Shown one piece after another: positions 20,645-31,948 of a stretch of DNA of 64,000 nucleotides. The notes beneath the pieces are model-generated. The model saw only the letters and a program-made list of their open reading frames with translations. It did no database searches and had not been told where the DNA came from. The translations under genes and the position numbers were made by a program. Within the stretch, counting starts at the first letter, position 1; each line of letters opens with the position of its first letter. This DNA is from Narthecium ossifragum (Eukaryota; Streptophyta; Magnoliopsida; Dioscoreales; Nartheciaceae), in NCBI GenBank assembly GCA_963920575.1, contig OY986971.1, positions 19,334,492-19,398,491 of the forward strand, written 5' to 3'.

Positions 20645-21050
20645 CCAGGGACCCCATAAATCCCGTCAATAACCCGGAGGGCACCTGTCCAAAGTATGTC
20701 CTCCGATGGCCACTGCTCAGGGGGTGGTCCTCCTCCGACAGTCCCTGACACAGGGTGGACATGACACTACCCGTAGGACACCCCTCTCCAAGTTTGACTT
20801 CCACACTTGGCGAAACAACCGTGGTTACGACAACCATCTCCCAGCACTCAAAGCACAGAGTCAATACAACCCCTAAACTCCAAATCAAGAGCCTAGTCCT
20901 ACCAGGGTTCCCACACACCCCATCAATACCCCCAGGGTTCCTGTCCATAGTACGTCCTCCAATGCCACTGTTCAAGGGTTGGGCTTTCTCTGATGATCCC
21001 ATACACAGGGTGGACAAAAACGATACCAGTAGGACACCCATGCCGGGGTA
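20645..21050. repeat. Imperfect direct repeat within LTR C
   Basis: A unit of about 140-150 bases occurs twice, about 20645-20790 and 20900-21050. Each copy has a segment like cctgtcca(t/a)agtacgtcctcc, then cacagggtggaca and gtaggacaccc. It is a local duplication within this LTR subfamily. Confidence 0.65.
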
Positions 21051-21528
21051 ATAACGACCACACTTAGCTATTGCTATTGGAGTACTAGGGACAAACGCCC
21101 AACCCACGACAAGCCTATCATGCCTAAAATGCGCAAGAAATCAAAACAAACACAGCAATAGCAACAGACAAAATATAAAGCAGTAAAGCAGGCAAAGATA
21201 ATAATATAACACTATCAACAAACATCACAACAAGGGCACACCTTCGGCCCATTTATACTAAACACTCCCGAGGGTCATGACTCCCTCGGTTCACCACAAA
21301 GCGGTAAAAGAGGTATTACATTTATACTACACAATCCCGGGAGTCACCACTCTCTCGGTTCAACCACAAAGCTGTAAACACACAACAGTTTATAACTATG
21401 CTAGTAAACATGTCAGAAAGCGGTAAATAAAACCATCATAGAGAGCCCCGCGGGCAAAATCGCTAAAACCGCGTACATACGAAGCCCCGCGGGCAAAACG
21501 ACATCAAACTTGCGATTGGGTGAAAGTT

Positions 21529-21890
21529 GGATCGATCCAACACCTTTGGATCGATCCGACTTACCCTCGGATCGATCCAACTTGTCCTTGGATCGATCCG
21601 ACTCACCCTGGGATCGATCCAACTTACCCTTGGATCGATCCGACTAGGAAAAACCAAGAAAAACAAACGAGGTCGATCGATCCAACTCAGCCCTCGGATT
21701 GATCCGACCAAAACCCGGGATCGATCCAACAACCCCTTGGATCGATCCGGCTAAGAAAACCAAGGCAAACCGCGCAGTGCCACCCTCATGCACTGTACCT
21801 GGGACAAGTGGGATCGATCCAACTATCATCTTGGATCGATCCGACTCCCAAGCTCGGATCGATCCAACACTCTTGGATCGATCCCACCCG
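21529..21890. repeat. GGATCGATCC array in LTR C
   Basis: About fourteen copies of ggatcgatcc, usually with alternating aac and gac suffixes and about 20-25 base spacing, including the 16-base perfect palindrome gttggatcgatccaac. It lies downstream of the LTR TATA box in the sense direction, as do the hairpins of LTR B. Confidence 0.85.
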
Positions 21891-22237
21891 GCCCTCCGGC
21901 CAGCTTCCGACGGCAATCACGGCCAGAAAGCTGAGCCAAACATCACCAAACTTGGTGAGTAGGAGGTGCCGAAGCTCACGAAGTTACTCATGGCTTCAAA
22001 ACCGGAAAACACCGATTATGCAAGAAGATCTACACAAAACAACTCAGAAAACCGGCGAGAACGACGATGAACAGGAGACCAATCCAGCGAATGCCGTAGG
22101 TAGGAACCCTATCTCACAAGAGCTGCTTCAATCCGCGAAGCAACGCCTTGGATCTTCCTATCCCCTTCCAAGGAATCGCCGGGAACGGGCTCGGACGCGA
22201 CGAGATCGGGAAAAGAGAAGAGAAGAAGTCCGGCGTC

Positions 22238-22350
22238 CACTCTTATACAGACGCCTCAGTGCGCTTCGGATCGATCCGACTCCACTAGCGGCAACTCTTC
22301 CCTAGTGCGAGTTGGATCGATCCGAAGTGGAGTTCGGATCGATCCAACCA
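22238..22350 (-). promoter_or_regulatory. LTR C promoter: TATA with palindromes
   Basis: Sense ctgtataagagtg at 22238-22250. cggatcgatccg and two further GGATCGATCC sites lie upstream (22267-22350). Confidence 0.65.
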
Positions 22351-22563
22351 GCGCTGGGAAGAGAAATTGGGCCCGCTTCAAGCCCAATTTTGGATCTCTC
22401 GATCCCGGGGTCCATCTAACCATCCTACTCAAACACATATACCAAAACAAGGCTTGTGTGTGTACACGCGGGTGTGAAACAAACCCACAAGGCACAATTT
22501 ACCAAATTGCCCTTGCGGTCAACGACGAGCCACAGGAATAGAGGAACGGGTCCTCACACGCCG

Positions 22564-23617
22564 TCTCTAGAGCCTGCCACTGCCGCGCTGACAACCCTGC
22601 AACTGCTGCTATGGTGTCTATCACCTGTCTGCTCAGCGCGTCTGCTACGACGTTTGCCTTACCAGGATGGTAATGCAACTCAAAGTCGTAGTCCTCCAGT
22701 AGCTCCATCCAGCGTCGCTGCCTCAGGTTGAGGTCACGTTGGGTGAAAATGTGCCTCAAGCTCTTATGCTCCGAGAAGACAGAAAACTTCTCGCCATAGA
22801 GGTAGTGACGGTAGGTCTTCAAGGCGAAGACCACTGCTGCTAACTCCAAGTCATGAGTCGGGTAGTTCCTCTCATGGTTCTTCAGCTGGTGAGAACCATA
22901 GGAAACTGCGTGGCCCTCGTGCATGAGGACACACCCCAAACCCTCACCGCTGGCGTCGCAGTAGACACTGTAACCAACGCCTCGCTCGGGGATGATCAGC
23001 ACCGGTGCACTGGTCAACCTGGTCCTCAGCTCTACGAAGGCTCGCTCATAAGCATCATGCCACACGAACGGGACGGCCTTTTGTGTCAGTCTGGTCAGCG
23101 GCCCGGCGACTCTGGAGAAGTCTCGCATGAACCGCCTGTAGTAACCCGCCGGGCCTAAGAAACTACGGACCACGAACACTGTCCTCGGTCTCTGCCACTG
23201 TACCACCACAACCTCGTCTAGGAAGGGCCGGAAGATCCTCTGCATGAGATCCATGAACGCTGCTGGTGCGTTCGTCAGCCCAAACGGCATCACCACGAAC
23301 TCGTATATACTGAGTCCGGAATGCCGTCTTCGGGATGTCGCAATCCCGAACCTTCAACTGGTGGTAGCCGGTGCGGAGGTCGATCTTCGAGAACACTGAA
23401 GATCTTCGAAGCTGGTCAAACAGGTCGTCGATCTGCGGCATCGGATACTTGTTCTTCACCGTCACCCTGTTGAGCCGCCTGTAGTCTATGCAAAGTCGAA
23501 GGGTACCATCCTTCTTCTTTGCGAACAACACTGGCGCCCCCCAGGGAGACATGCTGGGACGGATGAAGCCTCTGCTGGTCAACTCGTCTAGCTGGGTCCT
23601 CAACTCACTCTGCTCTG
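22564..23617 (-). pseudogene. Gypsy-1 reverse transcriptase / RNase H, RT catalytic box deleted
   Basis: The RT fingers and palm are clear: [40 protein letters not shown], then after a frameshift near 23300 [20 protein letters not shown]. The frame then runs from FLDEVVVV directly into QWQRPRTVF. Comparison with Gypsy-2 shows that about 60 codons, including the FVDD catalytic motif and the thumb start, are missing at about 23203. The connection and RNase H follow ([50 protein letters not shown]). It cannot encode active RT. The upstream end is cut by the copia insertion at CTGGT (23618-23622), and protease continues at 33072. Confidence 0.9.
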
Positions 23618-23622
23618 CTGGT

Positions 23623-24791
23623 TGAAGGTCCAAGAGGGGGGTGAATTGGACTCTTTTCGAAAATCTAGTTTAATGGAAAAATCAGATAGTAGAGAAACAA
23701 CACTTTAAATGCTTGTAGATGAGATGAAAATAAAGCAAGGAGGCATGCAAGAATACAGTAAAGAGGGTTAGAGAGATGACACCGATTTATAGTGGTTCGA
23801 CCCAACTCTTGGTCTACGTCCACTTCTCTCAAGGCTCTCCTTGAGGTTCCACTACTTGCAAATCCCTTACAAGCTTTTCCTCCAAGCTTCCTGGTGCTTG
23901 GTGACCTTACAATCACAGCCACTTGCAGTTTGAACAACTCTCAAAATACTTCTTCACACTTGAAAAAGATTTACAAAGGTTTTAGCTCAAGGAGAATAAG
24001 TAGAAATCTTTCCTAGAACTTGCTCAAATGATCTCAATAATAATGATAAAAGTTCTGGCAAATTTACATCAAGGAACTACTTATAGATGGGCTTCAACCA
24101 GCTCAACAAGGAGGTCCAACGGCTCCATGCAACTCTCCAATGGCTAGTTTTTTACTTGCGCGCTGCTGGCGGTCGATCCATGCATCGTCCGTCACGTATA
24201 AAAAACTCAGCCTTTTTGCTCTGACGGTCGATCCACGCATCGTCCGTTACGCTCACGGTCGACCGTGACATCGACCGTCACATCGTCCGTGAGCCTCTGT
24301 TGAGAAGGTCGCTTCCTAGGGTCGATGCTCGGATCGACCGTCGCTCCTTGACTTTTCTTCATATATGCGCCACGGTCGACCGCCACATCGACCGTCGCAT
24401 CGTCTGTCAGCCTCTGTCAAGAAAAGCGTTTCCCACGATCGATGCACCGATCGACCGTCGCGTCTTTACTTTCTTCATTGATACGCCACGGTCGACCGCC
24501 ACATCAACCGTCGCATCGTCCGTAAGCCTCTGTCAAGAAAAACGCTTCCGACAGTCGATGCACCGATCGACCGTCGCATCAATACGCATATAGCCAAGTA
24601 TGAACCATTCACTACGGTCGATCCATGGATCGACCGTCACATTCCCACGGTCGATCCTTGCATCGACTGTCAGTACAAAAATAACTTAAACATTGAATTT
24701 TAGATTTCCAATTAAAGGGGTAATAAATATTAAACATATATTTTATCATTTAATGTATATTGGCATCATCAAAACAAGGTTAGGATCAACA
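23623..24791 (-). repeat. SIRE 3' LTR
   Basis: 1,169 bp. Nearly identical to the 5' LTR at 31963-33066 but about 65 bases longer. The difference lies mostly in the cggtcga palindrome region near 24230-24270 and near 24550-24590. Confidence 0.95.
24077..24680 (-). promoter_or_regulatory. SIRE 3' LTR promoter: TATA and cggtcgaccg cluster
   Basis: Sense catctataagtag (24078-24090) is preceded upstream by a cluster of about fifteen to twenty cggtcgatcc, ggtcgaccg and gatcgaccgtc sites from 24172 to 24680. The layout repeats that of the gypsy LTRs although the element belongs to a different superfamily. Confidence 0.75.
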
Positions 24792-24805
24792 ATCTCCCCC
24801 TTTTT
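24792..24805 (-). other. SIRE polypurine tract
   Basis: Sense aaaaagggggagat lies directly before the 3' LTR start, the expected primer for plus-strand synthesis. Confidence 0.85.
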
Positions 24806-25308
24806 GATGATGACAATCCTTTTAAATGTGATAATAAAATATCTTGACTCCCCCTTAACCAATGCATCATTTTCTTTAAAAAAAAATGTGTTCTAAAGTT
24901 AATTTTCAAGATGTACACAAGTCATATATCTTTAAAATGATATTAAATGTTCCATTCAAGATATGTTGACATAATAGTTTGGATTTTAGCATGTTCACTT
25001 CTTTTCAATAACAACATTTAAGCTTTCATGAAGTGATTTCATATTGAATTATAACATTGTATTAATACATCATAGCAATAACCAAATACATCTCTATTTC
25101 ATTCAAAAGATTTCAACATTTCATACAACAAAATCATTTGGAAAACTTGAAATTACAAGACTTTCATTTCAAAAACAAGGTTTTCCAAAATACAAAAGTA
25201 AAGATCTGAAATGTAGAAATGTAGGGCTATTGTTCACTTCATCACACTTTTCTCCCCCTTTGACATTATCAAAAAGAGCTAAGGAGGATGGGGAGTTAGG
25301 ATCAATCA

Positions 25309-26538
25309 CTAGAGGCTTGCTGAAGGAGTGCCAGGTGGAAATTCATTCTTGATGTAGGTGAAAATCTCGTCAAGTTGCTGAGACATCTTGGCTTGATCTC
25401 CGGTGATCGTTGCTTGGGAAGTCTTGATGTCTCCCAGACTTAGTTCCATTCTACCCAATCTAGCTTCGAGATCATCAAGCCTTTGTGCCGTGGTGCGACG
25501 AACTTGGCTACTAGATGATTCTCCTTGATGCTCTTCAGGTAAAGGCTCTCCCCCTAAATTTTCTGCTCCATGCTCTTCTTGAGGCTCATCGTCTTCATCG
25601 GCACTAAGATGAGGCCAACTGAGGCCTAAAGCTCGTTTGGCGGCCTTCATCCTCTTGTAAGTTGACTTGTTGAAGGGTTGAGAAATGGGTTTGCATTCAT
25701 CATCGGTTAGGTTAAGGGTGAGGGCTTTGAAAATGTTTGTTAGAAGCCCCCCAAATGAAAGTGATTGCCTAGCATTTAGATTAAGCATCTCCTTGAAAAT
25801 GAGATAACCTAGGTTAAGAGGTTTCTTCCTAACCATGCAAGAAAGAACATAGGCATGGATAGGTTTCAAATTATCATGATGGCCAAGTTTAGGAAATAGG
25901 TTTGTTCCTAGGAAGTGGGCAAGCTCCCTAAATTGTTGGTTTAGGCTATTTAGATCTATAGGGTTTTTCTCAACTAGTAGAGGCTTAAGGATTGCCTTTC
26001 TCCCTAGTTTATCCTTATCCACTCTATTGAGATCCTCATGAGAAGTAAAGTAAATGCACTCTCCTGAATTAGGTGCATTTAGTAACTCATTCAACCATTC
26101 TATGGTAATTTTGAATTCATTACCATAGACATAGCTAGTAATAGCTATATAACCTTCATCATCTATATCCTCAGTCATATTACAGTAAAAATACCTAACC
26201 ATTTCGGGATAGATGTATTGAGGCATCTCTAAGAATTTGTTCCATCCCATATCAGTGAAGAATTGTTCAACTACATGTTTTTTGTTTAAGGGCAATTGTA
26301 AAGCTCTACCAGAGACTACGAATTTGTCCTTAAAATCAGGCCAGGTTTTATACCTCTCCATATCTAGGAAGAAGTACTCGTCGTTGGAAGGGGTAGGTTG
26401 AGGATTGGATGAAGAACCTCCTTGAGCTCCTTTGGCTTTCTTTGATCCAGATGGCTTCCTTGAGGCTGTCTTTTTCCGTTTCCCAGGTGGACTTGGTTCC
26501 TCAGGTGAAGGAGGACCAGCATTCTTGGTGCGAGCCAT
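25309..26538 (-). CDS. Extra ORF (ORF3) downstream of pol in the SIRE element
   Basis: An intact 409-codon frame from ATG 26536-26538. The N-terminal 45 residues are basic and Pro/Ser-rich (PGKRKKTASRKPSGSKKAKG), possibly a nuclear signal. Residues about 60-290 form an ordered domain (LPLNKKHVVEQFFTDMGW, YIYPEMVRYFYCN, FKITIEWLNELLN). It resembles the plant transposon-protein domain seen in accessory ORFs of large plant retrotransposons; this is from memory of such proteins and is not verified. The tail is acidic with a predicted coiled coil (DDLEARLGRMELSLGDIKTS). No signal peptide or membrane segment is visible, so an envelope role is not supported by sequence. It is intact while protease is broken. 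An internal promoter-like region lies just upstream (26671-27013). Confidence 0.8.
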   Translation of the reverse strand: MARTKNAGPPSPEEPSPPGKRKKTASRKPSGSKKAKGAQGGSSSNPQPTPSNDEYFFLDMERYKTWPDFKDKFVVSGRALQLPLNKKHVVEQFFTDMGWNKFLEMPQYIYPEMVRYFYCNMTEDIDDEGYIAITSYVYGNEFKITIEWLNELLNAPNSGECIYFTSHEDLNRVDKDKLGRKAILKPLLVEKNPIDLNSLNQQFRELAHFLGTNLFPKLGHHDNLKPIHAYVLSCMVRKKPLNLGYLIFKEMLNLNARQSLSFGGLLTNIFKALTLNLTDDECKPISQPFNKSTYKRMKAAKRALGLSWPHLSADEDDEPQEEHGAENLGGEPLPEEHQGESSSSQVRRTTAQRLDDLEARLGRMELSLGDIKTSQATITGDQAKMSQQLDEIFTYIKNEFPPGTPSASL

Positions 26539-26670
26539 TGTGCACCAGCTTGTTAGGGTTTTGAGTGGGAAGGAGGAGATCGGTTTGAGAGAGAGGGGGA
26601 GGAGTAGTGGCTGCGAGCGTTTTGAGGAGCTAGGGTACGGTCGAACCAGTGAGGAATGAAGGGTTTGATC

Positions 26671-27013
26671 GGGAGTTATAAGGGGAGATTGGACTGGTAA
26701 AGACGAAAAAGCCTCTACTTAAGTTGTCACACGGTCCGTGGCGGTCGACTGTAGGAACTTGGCGGTCAACCGTCGCAAGCGTTTTGTGTAGAAAGGAATA
26801 GCCGACGGTCGATCCGAATACTTTGCGGTCGACCGTCGCACACATTTTGTGTAAAAACCATCGCACAGTCGATCCAACGAAGTTGGCGATCGACCGTAGC
26901 ACACAAGGGGTTTAAAAATGACATCCCACGGTCGATCCGAGGAGGTTGGCGGTCGACCGTCCAGTGCGAAGGTACGCACGGTCGACCGTCAAGAAGGCTG
27001 GATCGACCGTCAG
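26671..27013 (-). promoter_or_regulatory. Putative internal promoter for SIRE ORF3
   Basis: In the sense direction, cggtcgaccgt-type palindromes (27013 to 26741, about ten sites) are followed by ccccttataactccc (26671-26685) about 135 bases before the ORF3 ATG. This repeats the LTR promoter layout inside the element, between pol and ORF3. Confidence 0.55.
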
Positions 27014-27152
27014 TCCCAGAAAGTGAGTTTTGAAATTCAATTTAAAATCATTTTTAAATCAAAACATCACAAATCTTTGCAAGCACGTGTAACTAAATAT
27101 TAGGAGACAAAAATCACTCATTAATCATGATATTAATTTAATTTATCAAAAT

Positions 27153-29909
27153 TTAGCATTCAAGTTGAAGGAAATGGTGTCTAATTTCTATGTGCTTTGT
27201 TCTAAAATGCAAGATGGGATTTTTAGATAAGTTTATGTCACTAGTGTTGTCACATCTAATGGGCATTTTGCCTACATGTATATTGTAATTTTGCAATTGC
27301 ATTTTCATCCAAAGTAATTGTGCACAATAACTACCCGGCGCAATGTATTCCGCTTCGGCGGTGAATAAGGCAACTGAATTTTGCTTCTTGGAAAACCAAA
27401 AAACAAGTGCATTACCAAGAAAGTGACATGTACCACTTGTGCTTTTTCTATCAAGTCTACATCCGGCGAAGTCCGCATCGGAGTAGCCAATTAGATCAAA
27501 AGATGATCTTCTAGGATACCACAAACCATAATTTTGGGTTCCTATTAGATATCTAAAAATCCTCTTGACCGCAACCAAATGTGATTCCTTAGGACAAGAT
27601 TGATATCTAGCACAAAGGCAAACACTAAACATGATGTCCGGTCTACTAGCGGTCAAATAGAGTAAAGAACGAATCATCCCTCTATAAAGTGTTTGTTCAA
27701 CGGGTTTCCCATCTTCATCCTTGTCTAGTTTTAGTGTTGTACACATGGGGGTTCTATAAATTTTGGATTCTACAAAATCATATTTCTTGAGTAGGTCTCT
27801 AGTGTATTTAGCTTGATTAATAAAGATCCCTCCTCGAGTTTGCATGATTTGTAAACCAAGAAAATAATTGAGTTCACCTATTAAACTCATCTCAAACTCA
27901 CTTTGCATGCATGTGACAAATTCTTCACAAAGTTTATCATTTGTAGAACCAAAAATGATATCATCAACATAAATTTGAACCAAGAGCAAATCTTTGCCTT
28001 TTGATTTGGTAAATAATGTAGTATCAATTTTTCCTCTACAAAAATCATTATCCATCAAGAATTTGCTAAGCCTTTCATACCAAGCTCTAGGAGCTTGTTT
28101 TAATCCATACAAGGCTTTAGTGAGTTTGAATACATGATCCCTCAATTTATAGTCTTCAAAACCGGGGGGTTGTTCAACATAGACTTCTTCTTTTAGTAAA
28201 CCATTCAAGAAGGCACTCTTAACATCCATTTGATATAATTTGAAATCTTTGTAAGATGCAAAAGCTAGAAGTAGTCTTATTGCCTCAAGTCTAGCTACCG
28301 GTGCAAAAGTCTCATCAAAATCAATTCCTTCTTGTTGATTGAAACCTTTTGCAACTAGTCTAGCTTTATTCCTTGTAATTGTTTCCGATTCATTCATTTT
28401 GTTTCTAAACACCCATTTAGTACCTATAACGGGATGATCATGAGGTCTAGGTACCAAATTCCAAACTTCATTTCTTTCAAATTGATTCAACTCTTCTTGC
28501 ATTGCTAGGATCCAATGATCATCCTCTAGTGCTTCCTCTATCGTTTTAGGCTCAATTTGAGATAGGAAGGCTAGATTTGCACAAGTATTTAATGAAGATC
28601 TAGTTAGGATTCCTCTTGATGGTTCACCAATTATTAATTCCTTTGGGTGCGAAGATGCATACCTCCAATCCTTTGGCAACTCATGATGTTGATCACTAGG
28701 TATAATCTCAAGGGATTCCTCAAATCTAACATTCAATTCTTCAACATCATTTTGGGTTTCATCCAATAAGTCTTTTGATTTGTCATTTGGGTTTTCCTCA
28801 TCTTTACCATTATCAATTCTACTAGGAATTAAAATCATTTCATCAAATGTCACATGCATTGATTCTTCAACCACCAAAGTCCTTTTATTGAAGATTCTAT
28901 AACTTTTACTTCTTCCCGAATATCCAAGAAAGACTCCTTCATCGGATCTAGCATCAAATTTTCCAAGACTGTCCTTGCCATTGTTCAAGATAAAACATTT
29001 GCAACCAAAAGCTCTAAAGTACCCAATATTTGGAATTCTTCCTTTCCAAAGCTCATAAGGGGTTTTCTTCAAAATGGGTATCAAGGTTACTCTATTTATC
29101 ACATGGCAATAAGTATTGATTGCTTCGGCCCAAAAATTCTTTGGAAGATTATTTTCACATAATAAAGTTCTAGCCATGTCTTGTAGGGTTCTATTTTTCC
29201 TTTCAACAACATCATTTTGTTGAGGGGTTCTAGGTGAAGAGAAGTTATGGGAAATCCCGTTGTCATTACAAAACTTTTCTAGATGGGAGTTCTTGAATTC
29301 TCCTCCATTATCACTTCTAATGCATGTAATGAGAATACCTTTCTCATTTTGGACTCTTCTACAAAAGTTGGTGAATTCTTCAAAGACTTCATCTTTGTGT
29401 GCAAGGAAAATCACCCAAGTGTATCTAGTGTAGTCATCTACTAAAACAAATCCATATGAGCTACCACCTAAGCTAGTTGGTTTAGTAGGCCCAAAAAGGT
29501 CCATATGAATGAGTTCTAGTGTTCTTGTGGTAGAAACTACATCTTTAGACTTGAAAGAGGATTTTACTTGTTTTCCTCTTTGACATGCATCACAAATCTT
29601 GTTTTTCTCGAATTTGATCTTGGGAAGTCCAAGAACAAGGTCTTTTCGAGAGAGTTTGAAAATTAAATCCATCTGAGCATGTCCAAGTCTTCTATGCCAT
29701 AACGACGAATTATCATTTAAAGCACTAAGACATAGATCATCATGGCAAACAAGATCATTAAGATAAAAAGTGTATACATTACCATCATGATGACCTACTA
29801 GCAAGATTTTATCACTAAGAGCATTCTTAACATAGCATTTTGAATCTTCAAAAATAACTTTGTTACCTCTATCACATAATTGACTAATGCTAAGCAAGTT
29901 ATGTTTCAA
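27153..29909 (-). CDS. SIRE pol: integrase, reverse transcriptase, RNase H
   Basis: 918 codons are open. Integrase zinc domain: His72, His77, Cys106, Cys109 (WHRRLGH...CDAC). Catalytic core: Asp137 (LIHMDLFGP), Asp200 (IRSDNGGEF), Glu236 (VVERKNRTL), with D-35-E spacing. The [15 protein letters not shown] block follows. RT has [27 protein letters not shown] and the catalytic YVDD at 647-650. RNase H runs from YSDADFAGC through AEAEYIA to [13 protein letters not shown]. The order integrase before RT is diagnostic of copia. The frame stops after HHFLQLEC, short of the usual ADIFTKPL end, so the C-terminus is truncated by roughly 35 residues. All visible catalytic residues of integrase and RT are retained. 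Whether the polyprotein can be made depends on the frameshifts in protease just upstream. Confidence 0.95.
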   Translation of the reverse strand: MKHNLLSISQLCDRGNKVIFEDSKCYVKNALSDKILLVGHHDGNVYTFYLNDLVCHDDLCLSALNDNSSLWHRRLGHAQMDLIFKLSRKDLVLGLPKIKFEKNKICDACQRGKQVKSSFKSKDVVSTTRTLELIHMDLFGPTKPTSLGGSSYGFVLVDDYTRYTWVIFLAHKDEVFEEFTNFCRRVQNEKGILITCIRSDNGGEFKNSHLEKFCNDNGISHNFSSPRTPQQNDVVERKNRTLQDMARTLLCENNLPKNFWAEAINTYCHVINRVTLIPILKKTPYELWKGRIPNIGYFRAFGCKCFILNNGKDSLGKFDARSDEGVFLGYSGRSKSYRIFNKRTLVVEESMHVTFDEMILIPSRIDNGKDEENPNDKSKDLLDETQNDVEELNVRFEESLEIIPSDQHHELPKDWRYASSHPKELIIGEPSRGILTRSSLNTCANLAFLSQIEPKTIEEALEDDHWILAMQEELNQFERNEVWNLVPRPHDHPVIGTKWVFRNKMNESETITRNKARLVAKGFNQQEGIDFDETFAPVARLEAIRLLLAFASYKDFKLYQMDVKSAFLNGLLKEEVYVEQPPGFEDYKLRDHVFKLTKALYGLKQAPRAWYERLSKFLMDNDFCRGKIDTTLFTKSKGKDLLLVQIYVDDIIFGSTNDKLCEEFVTCMQSEFEMSLIGELNYFLGLQIMQTRGGIFINQAKYTRDLLKKYDFVESKIYRTPMCTTLKLDKDEDGKPVEQTLYRGMIRSLLYLTASRPDIMFSVCLCARYQSCPKESHLVAVKRIFRYLIGTQNYGLWYPRRSSFDLIGYSDADFAGCRLDRKSTSGTCHFLGNALVFWFSKKQNSVALFTAEAEYIAPGSYCAQLLWMKMQLQNYNIHVGKMPIRCDNTSDINLSKNPILHFRTKHIEIRHHFLQLEC

Positions 29910-30149
29910 ACCTTCAACTAAAAGAATATTTTCAATAATAATGGAAGAGGTTTTACCAATATTGCCAATGCCAATAATTTTCCTTTTCCATTATCTCCAA
30001 AAGTCACCATTCCTCCTCTTTAGATTGAAGGGTTGAGAACATGCTCCTTTCACCCGTCATATGTCCTGAGCATCCACTATCAAGGTACCATCTTTTAGCC
30101 TTTGTGTCAGTCTTGATCTTGGATCTCATGCAATCCTACAAATAGGAGA
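29910..30149 (-). pseudogene. SIRE protease and gag-pol junction, frameshifted
   Basis: WYLDSGCSGHMTGERSMFS is the aspartic protease active-site region with an intact Asp-Ser-Gly. The frame is then lost: one base appears missing at the EEEW(V)TFGDNG position and another within GKGK(I)[11 protein letters not shown], judged by the family pattern. The gag frame also ends (WVPKIKV stop) before protease. Gag, protease and the rest of pol are therefore in different frames here. Confidence 0.75.
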
Positions 30150-31820
30150 TCAAACCTTGATTTTTGGTACCCAAATCTTTTTGGGTCCATTTGCATTAGT
30201 ACTATACATAAGAGAAGAAGATGAATATCTAGGTGGCCAGATTTTCTTAGCATTAGCATTCTTCATGAGATAGCAACTAGGTGCAATGTGACCTACTTTG
30301 CAACAATAATGACATGTAGGTGCTTGTGTCACATTAGGAGGATGAGAAGAAGCTTTAACAAAGTTAGTCTTCTTTTGGTTGTTCACCTTCCTAGGGTTGT
30401 AGCCAATTCCTTCCTTGTTCAAGGAGTTCCTTTGGCTATCAAGGATCTCATCTAGCTTATCTCTACTCTTCACAAATTTGGCTATAGTGATTTTTAGGTC
30501 ATTAACCTCTAGAGTGAGATCTCTCTTGGATTTCCTCAAGAAGATAAGTTCTCTTTGCATATCATAGTTTGTATTCTTCAATATGGTGAGCTCATATTGA
30601 GTGTCCTTGAGTTCATCCTTAAGTGTGTCATTTGTGTCACAAGACTTGTTCTCTAGCATGCATTTGTTTTCTTTTTCTAAAGTCCCAATCCTATGCATGG
30701 CATCTACTTTTTCTTCTTCTACTTTCTTCAAGTCCTTACAAGTAGCATAGTATTTCTTTTTCAGATATTTGAAATCATTAGCTAAAGCATGATAAGCATC
30801 AAAGAGTTCTTCAAAAGCAAGCTCATCCTCTACCTCATTTTCTTCTTCTTCCTCATCTCCATGTGCCATTAAGCATATGTTGGCTACCTCTTGTTCTTCT
30901 TCATCGGATGAAGTCTCCACATCACTTTCTCCCCAAGTAGCCACCATTGCCTTCCTATTATTGAACTCCTTCCTTGAAGGCTTCTTGAGTTGAGGGCACT
31001 CGGACTTGTAGTGTCCGGGTTTTCTACACTCATAACATATGATTTCATTTGTGTTAGAAGAAGTAGGATTGTATTTTTCACCTTTGGGGAATTTCTTCTT
31101 GAAGAATTTCTTTCCTCCTTGGCGTTTGAAGATCTTTTGTATTCTTCTTGATATCATCACCAACTCCTCATCGTCATCTCCATCACTTGAATCGGATGAG
31201 TCTTTACTAGATGACTTGAAGGCAACCATCTTCTTCTTTTTATTTCTCTCTTCGTTGCTCCTCTTCAAGTTCATCTCATAGGTCATGAGGGAACCCATGA
31301 GCTCATCTAGTGACAGTTTGGATAGATCCTTGGCTTTTTCGATCGCTGTCACTTTAGGATCCCATGACTTAGGTAAACACCTAAGAATCTTCCTCACAAC
31401 CTCATCGTTAGCATAAATTCTTCCAAGAGATTCAAGCATATTTAATATGTTAGTAAAACGTGTAAACATCTCACTAATAGTTTCATCATTCTTCATGCAA
31501 AAGAGTTCATAGTCATGTACAAGCATACTGATTTTTGACTTTTTAACACGACTAGTTCCCTCATATGTAACCTCAAGTTTGTCCCATATCTCTTTTGCTG
31601 ATTTGCATGTAGAGACCCTATTGAATTCACTAGGGCTAAGGGCACAAAATAGAAAGCTTTTGGCCTTGGCATTAGTTTGAAGGTTCTTGAGGTCAATTGG
31701 GGTGTAGTCACTCTTTATCTTTGGGACATCTTTCCCATCAACAATTTTAGTAGGGACATAAGGTCCATCCTCTATTACTAACCATGTTTCATAGTCCATG
31801 GATTGAACAAAGATTTCCAT
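30150..31820 (-). CDS. SIRE gag
   Basis: An intact frame of 556 codons. The N-terminal part is the UBN2/retrotransposon gag fold of copia elements (AKSFLFCALSPSEFNRV, AKEIWDKLEVTYEGT, MFTRFTNILNMLESLGR). A zinc knuckle, CYECRKPGHYKSEC, is at residues 262-275, after a Lys-rich segment. The second half is an acidic stretch followed by a long heptad-rich coiled coil (roughly residues 330-460). It ends with a second knuckle-like CHYCCKVGHIAPSC near residue 508. Length and layout match SIRE/Maximus gag. It would form the virus-like particle and package RNA. Confidence 0.93.
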   Translation of the reverse strand: MEIFVQSMDYETWLVIEDGPYVPTKIVDGKDVPKIKSDYTPIDLKNLQTNAKAKSFLFCALSPSEFNRVSTCKSAKEIWDKLEVTYEGTSRVKKSKISMLVHDYELFCMKNDETISEMFTRFTNILNMLESLGRIYANDEVVRKILRCLPKSWDPKVTAIEKAKDLSKLSLDELMGSLMTYEMNLKRSNEERNKKKKMVAFKSSSKDSSDSSDGDDDEELVMISRRIQKIFKRQGGKKFFKKKFPKGEKYNPTSSNTNEIICYECRKPGHYKSECPQLKKPSRKEFNNRKAMVATWGESDVETSSDEEEQEVANICLMAHGDEEEEENEVEDELAFEELFDAYHALANDFKYLKKKYYATCKDLKKVEEEKVDAMHRIGTLEKENKCMLENKSCDTNDTLKDELKDTQYELTILKNTNYDMQRELIFLRKSKRDLTLEVNDLKITIAKFVKSRDKLDEILDSQRNSLNKEGIGYNPRKVNNQKKTNFVKASSHPPNVTQAPTCHYCCKVGHIAPSCYLMKNANAKKIWPPRYSSSSLMYSTNANGPKKIWVPKIKV

Positions 31821-31948
31821 CTTTGTTTTCCAATAATTGTAGTTTGAGCCATTGAACTAGGGTGGCCTATTGGTAGCTTGTCCCTCTATGTTTTCCATCT
31901 CTAGATAGGATCCTCTAAGGGTTGTTAAACCACTAAATTAGAGACCTA

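Larger units (their letters stand above)
20289..22558 (-). mobile_element. Solo LTR C inside Gypsy-1 pol
   Basis: 2,270 bp, tgtcgcgtcccgg...ggtcctcaca, flanked by a perfect CGCCG duplication (20284-20288, 22559-22563), with no internal region. Its sequence differs clearly from LTRs A, B/D, E and F, so it represents a separate subfamily. It interrupts the linker between RNase H and integrase. Confidence 0.93.

Noticed and set aside
21520..22305. Long open frames in LTR C, and similar ones in LTRs B and D, encoding Asp-Arg-Ser or Ile-Asp-Pro repeats
   Set aside because: Runs of GATCGATCC lack stop codons in several frames. The repeated DRS / IDP residues are a by-product of the palindromes, not proteins.
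24172..24680. CRISPR-like spaced repeats in SIRE LTRs and GATCGATCC arrays
   Set aside because: The units are short palindromes at irregular spacing inside plant LTR promoters, with no leader and no cas genes. This is eukaryotic nuclear DNA.
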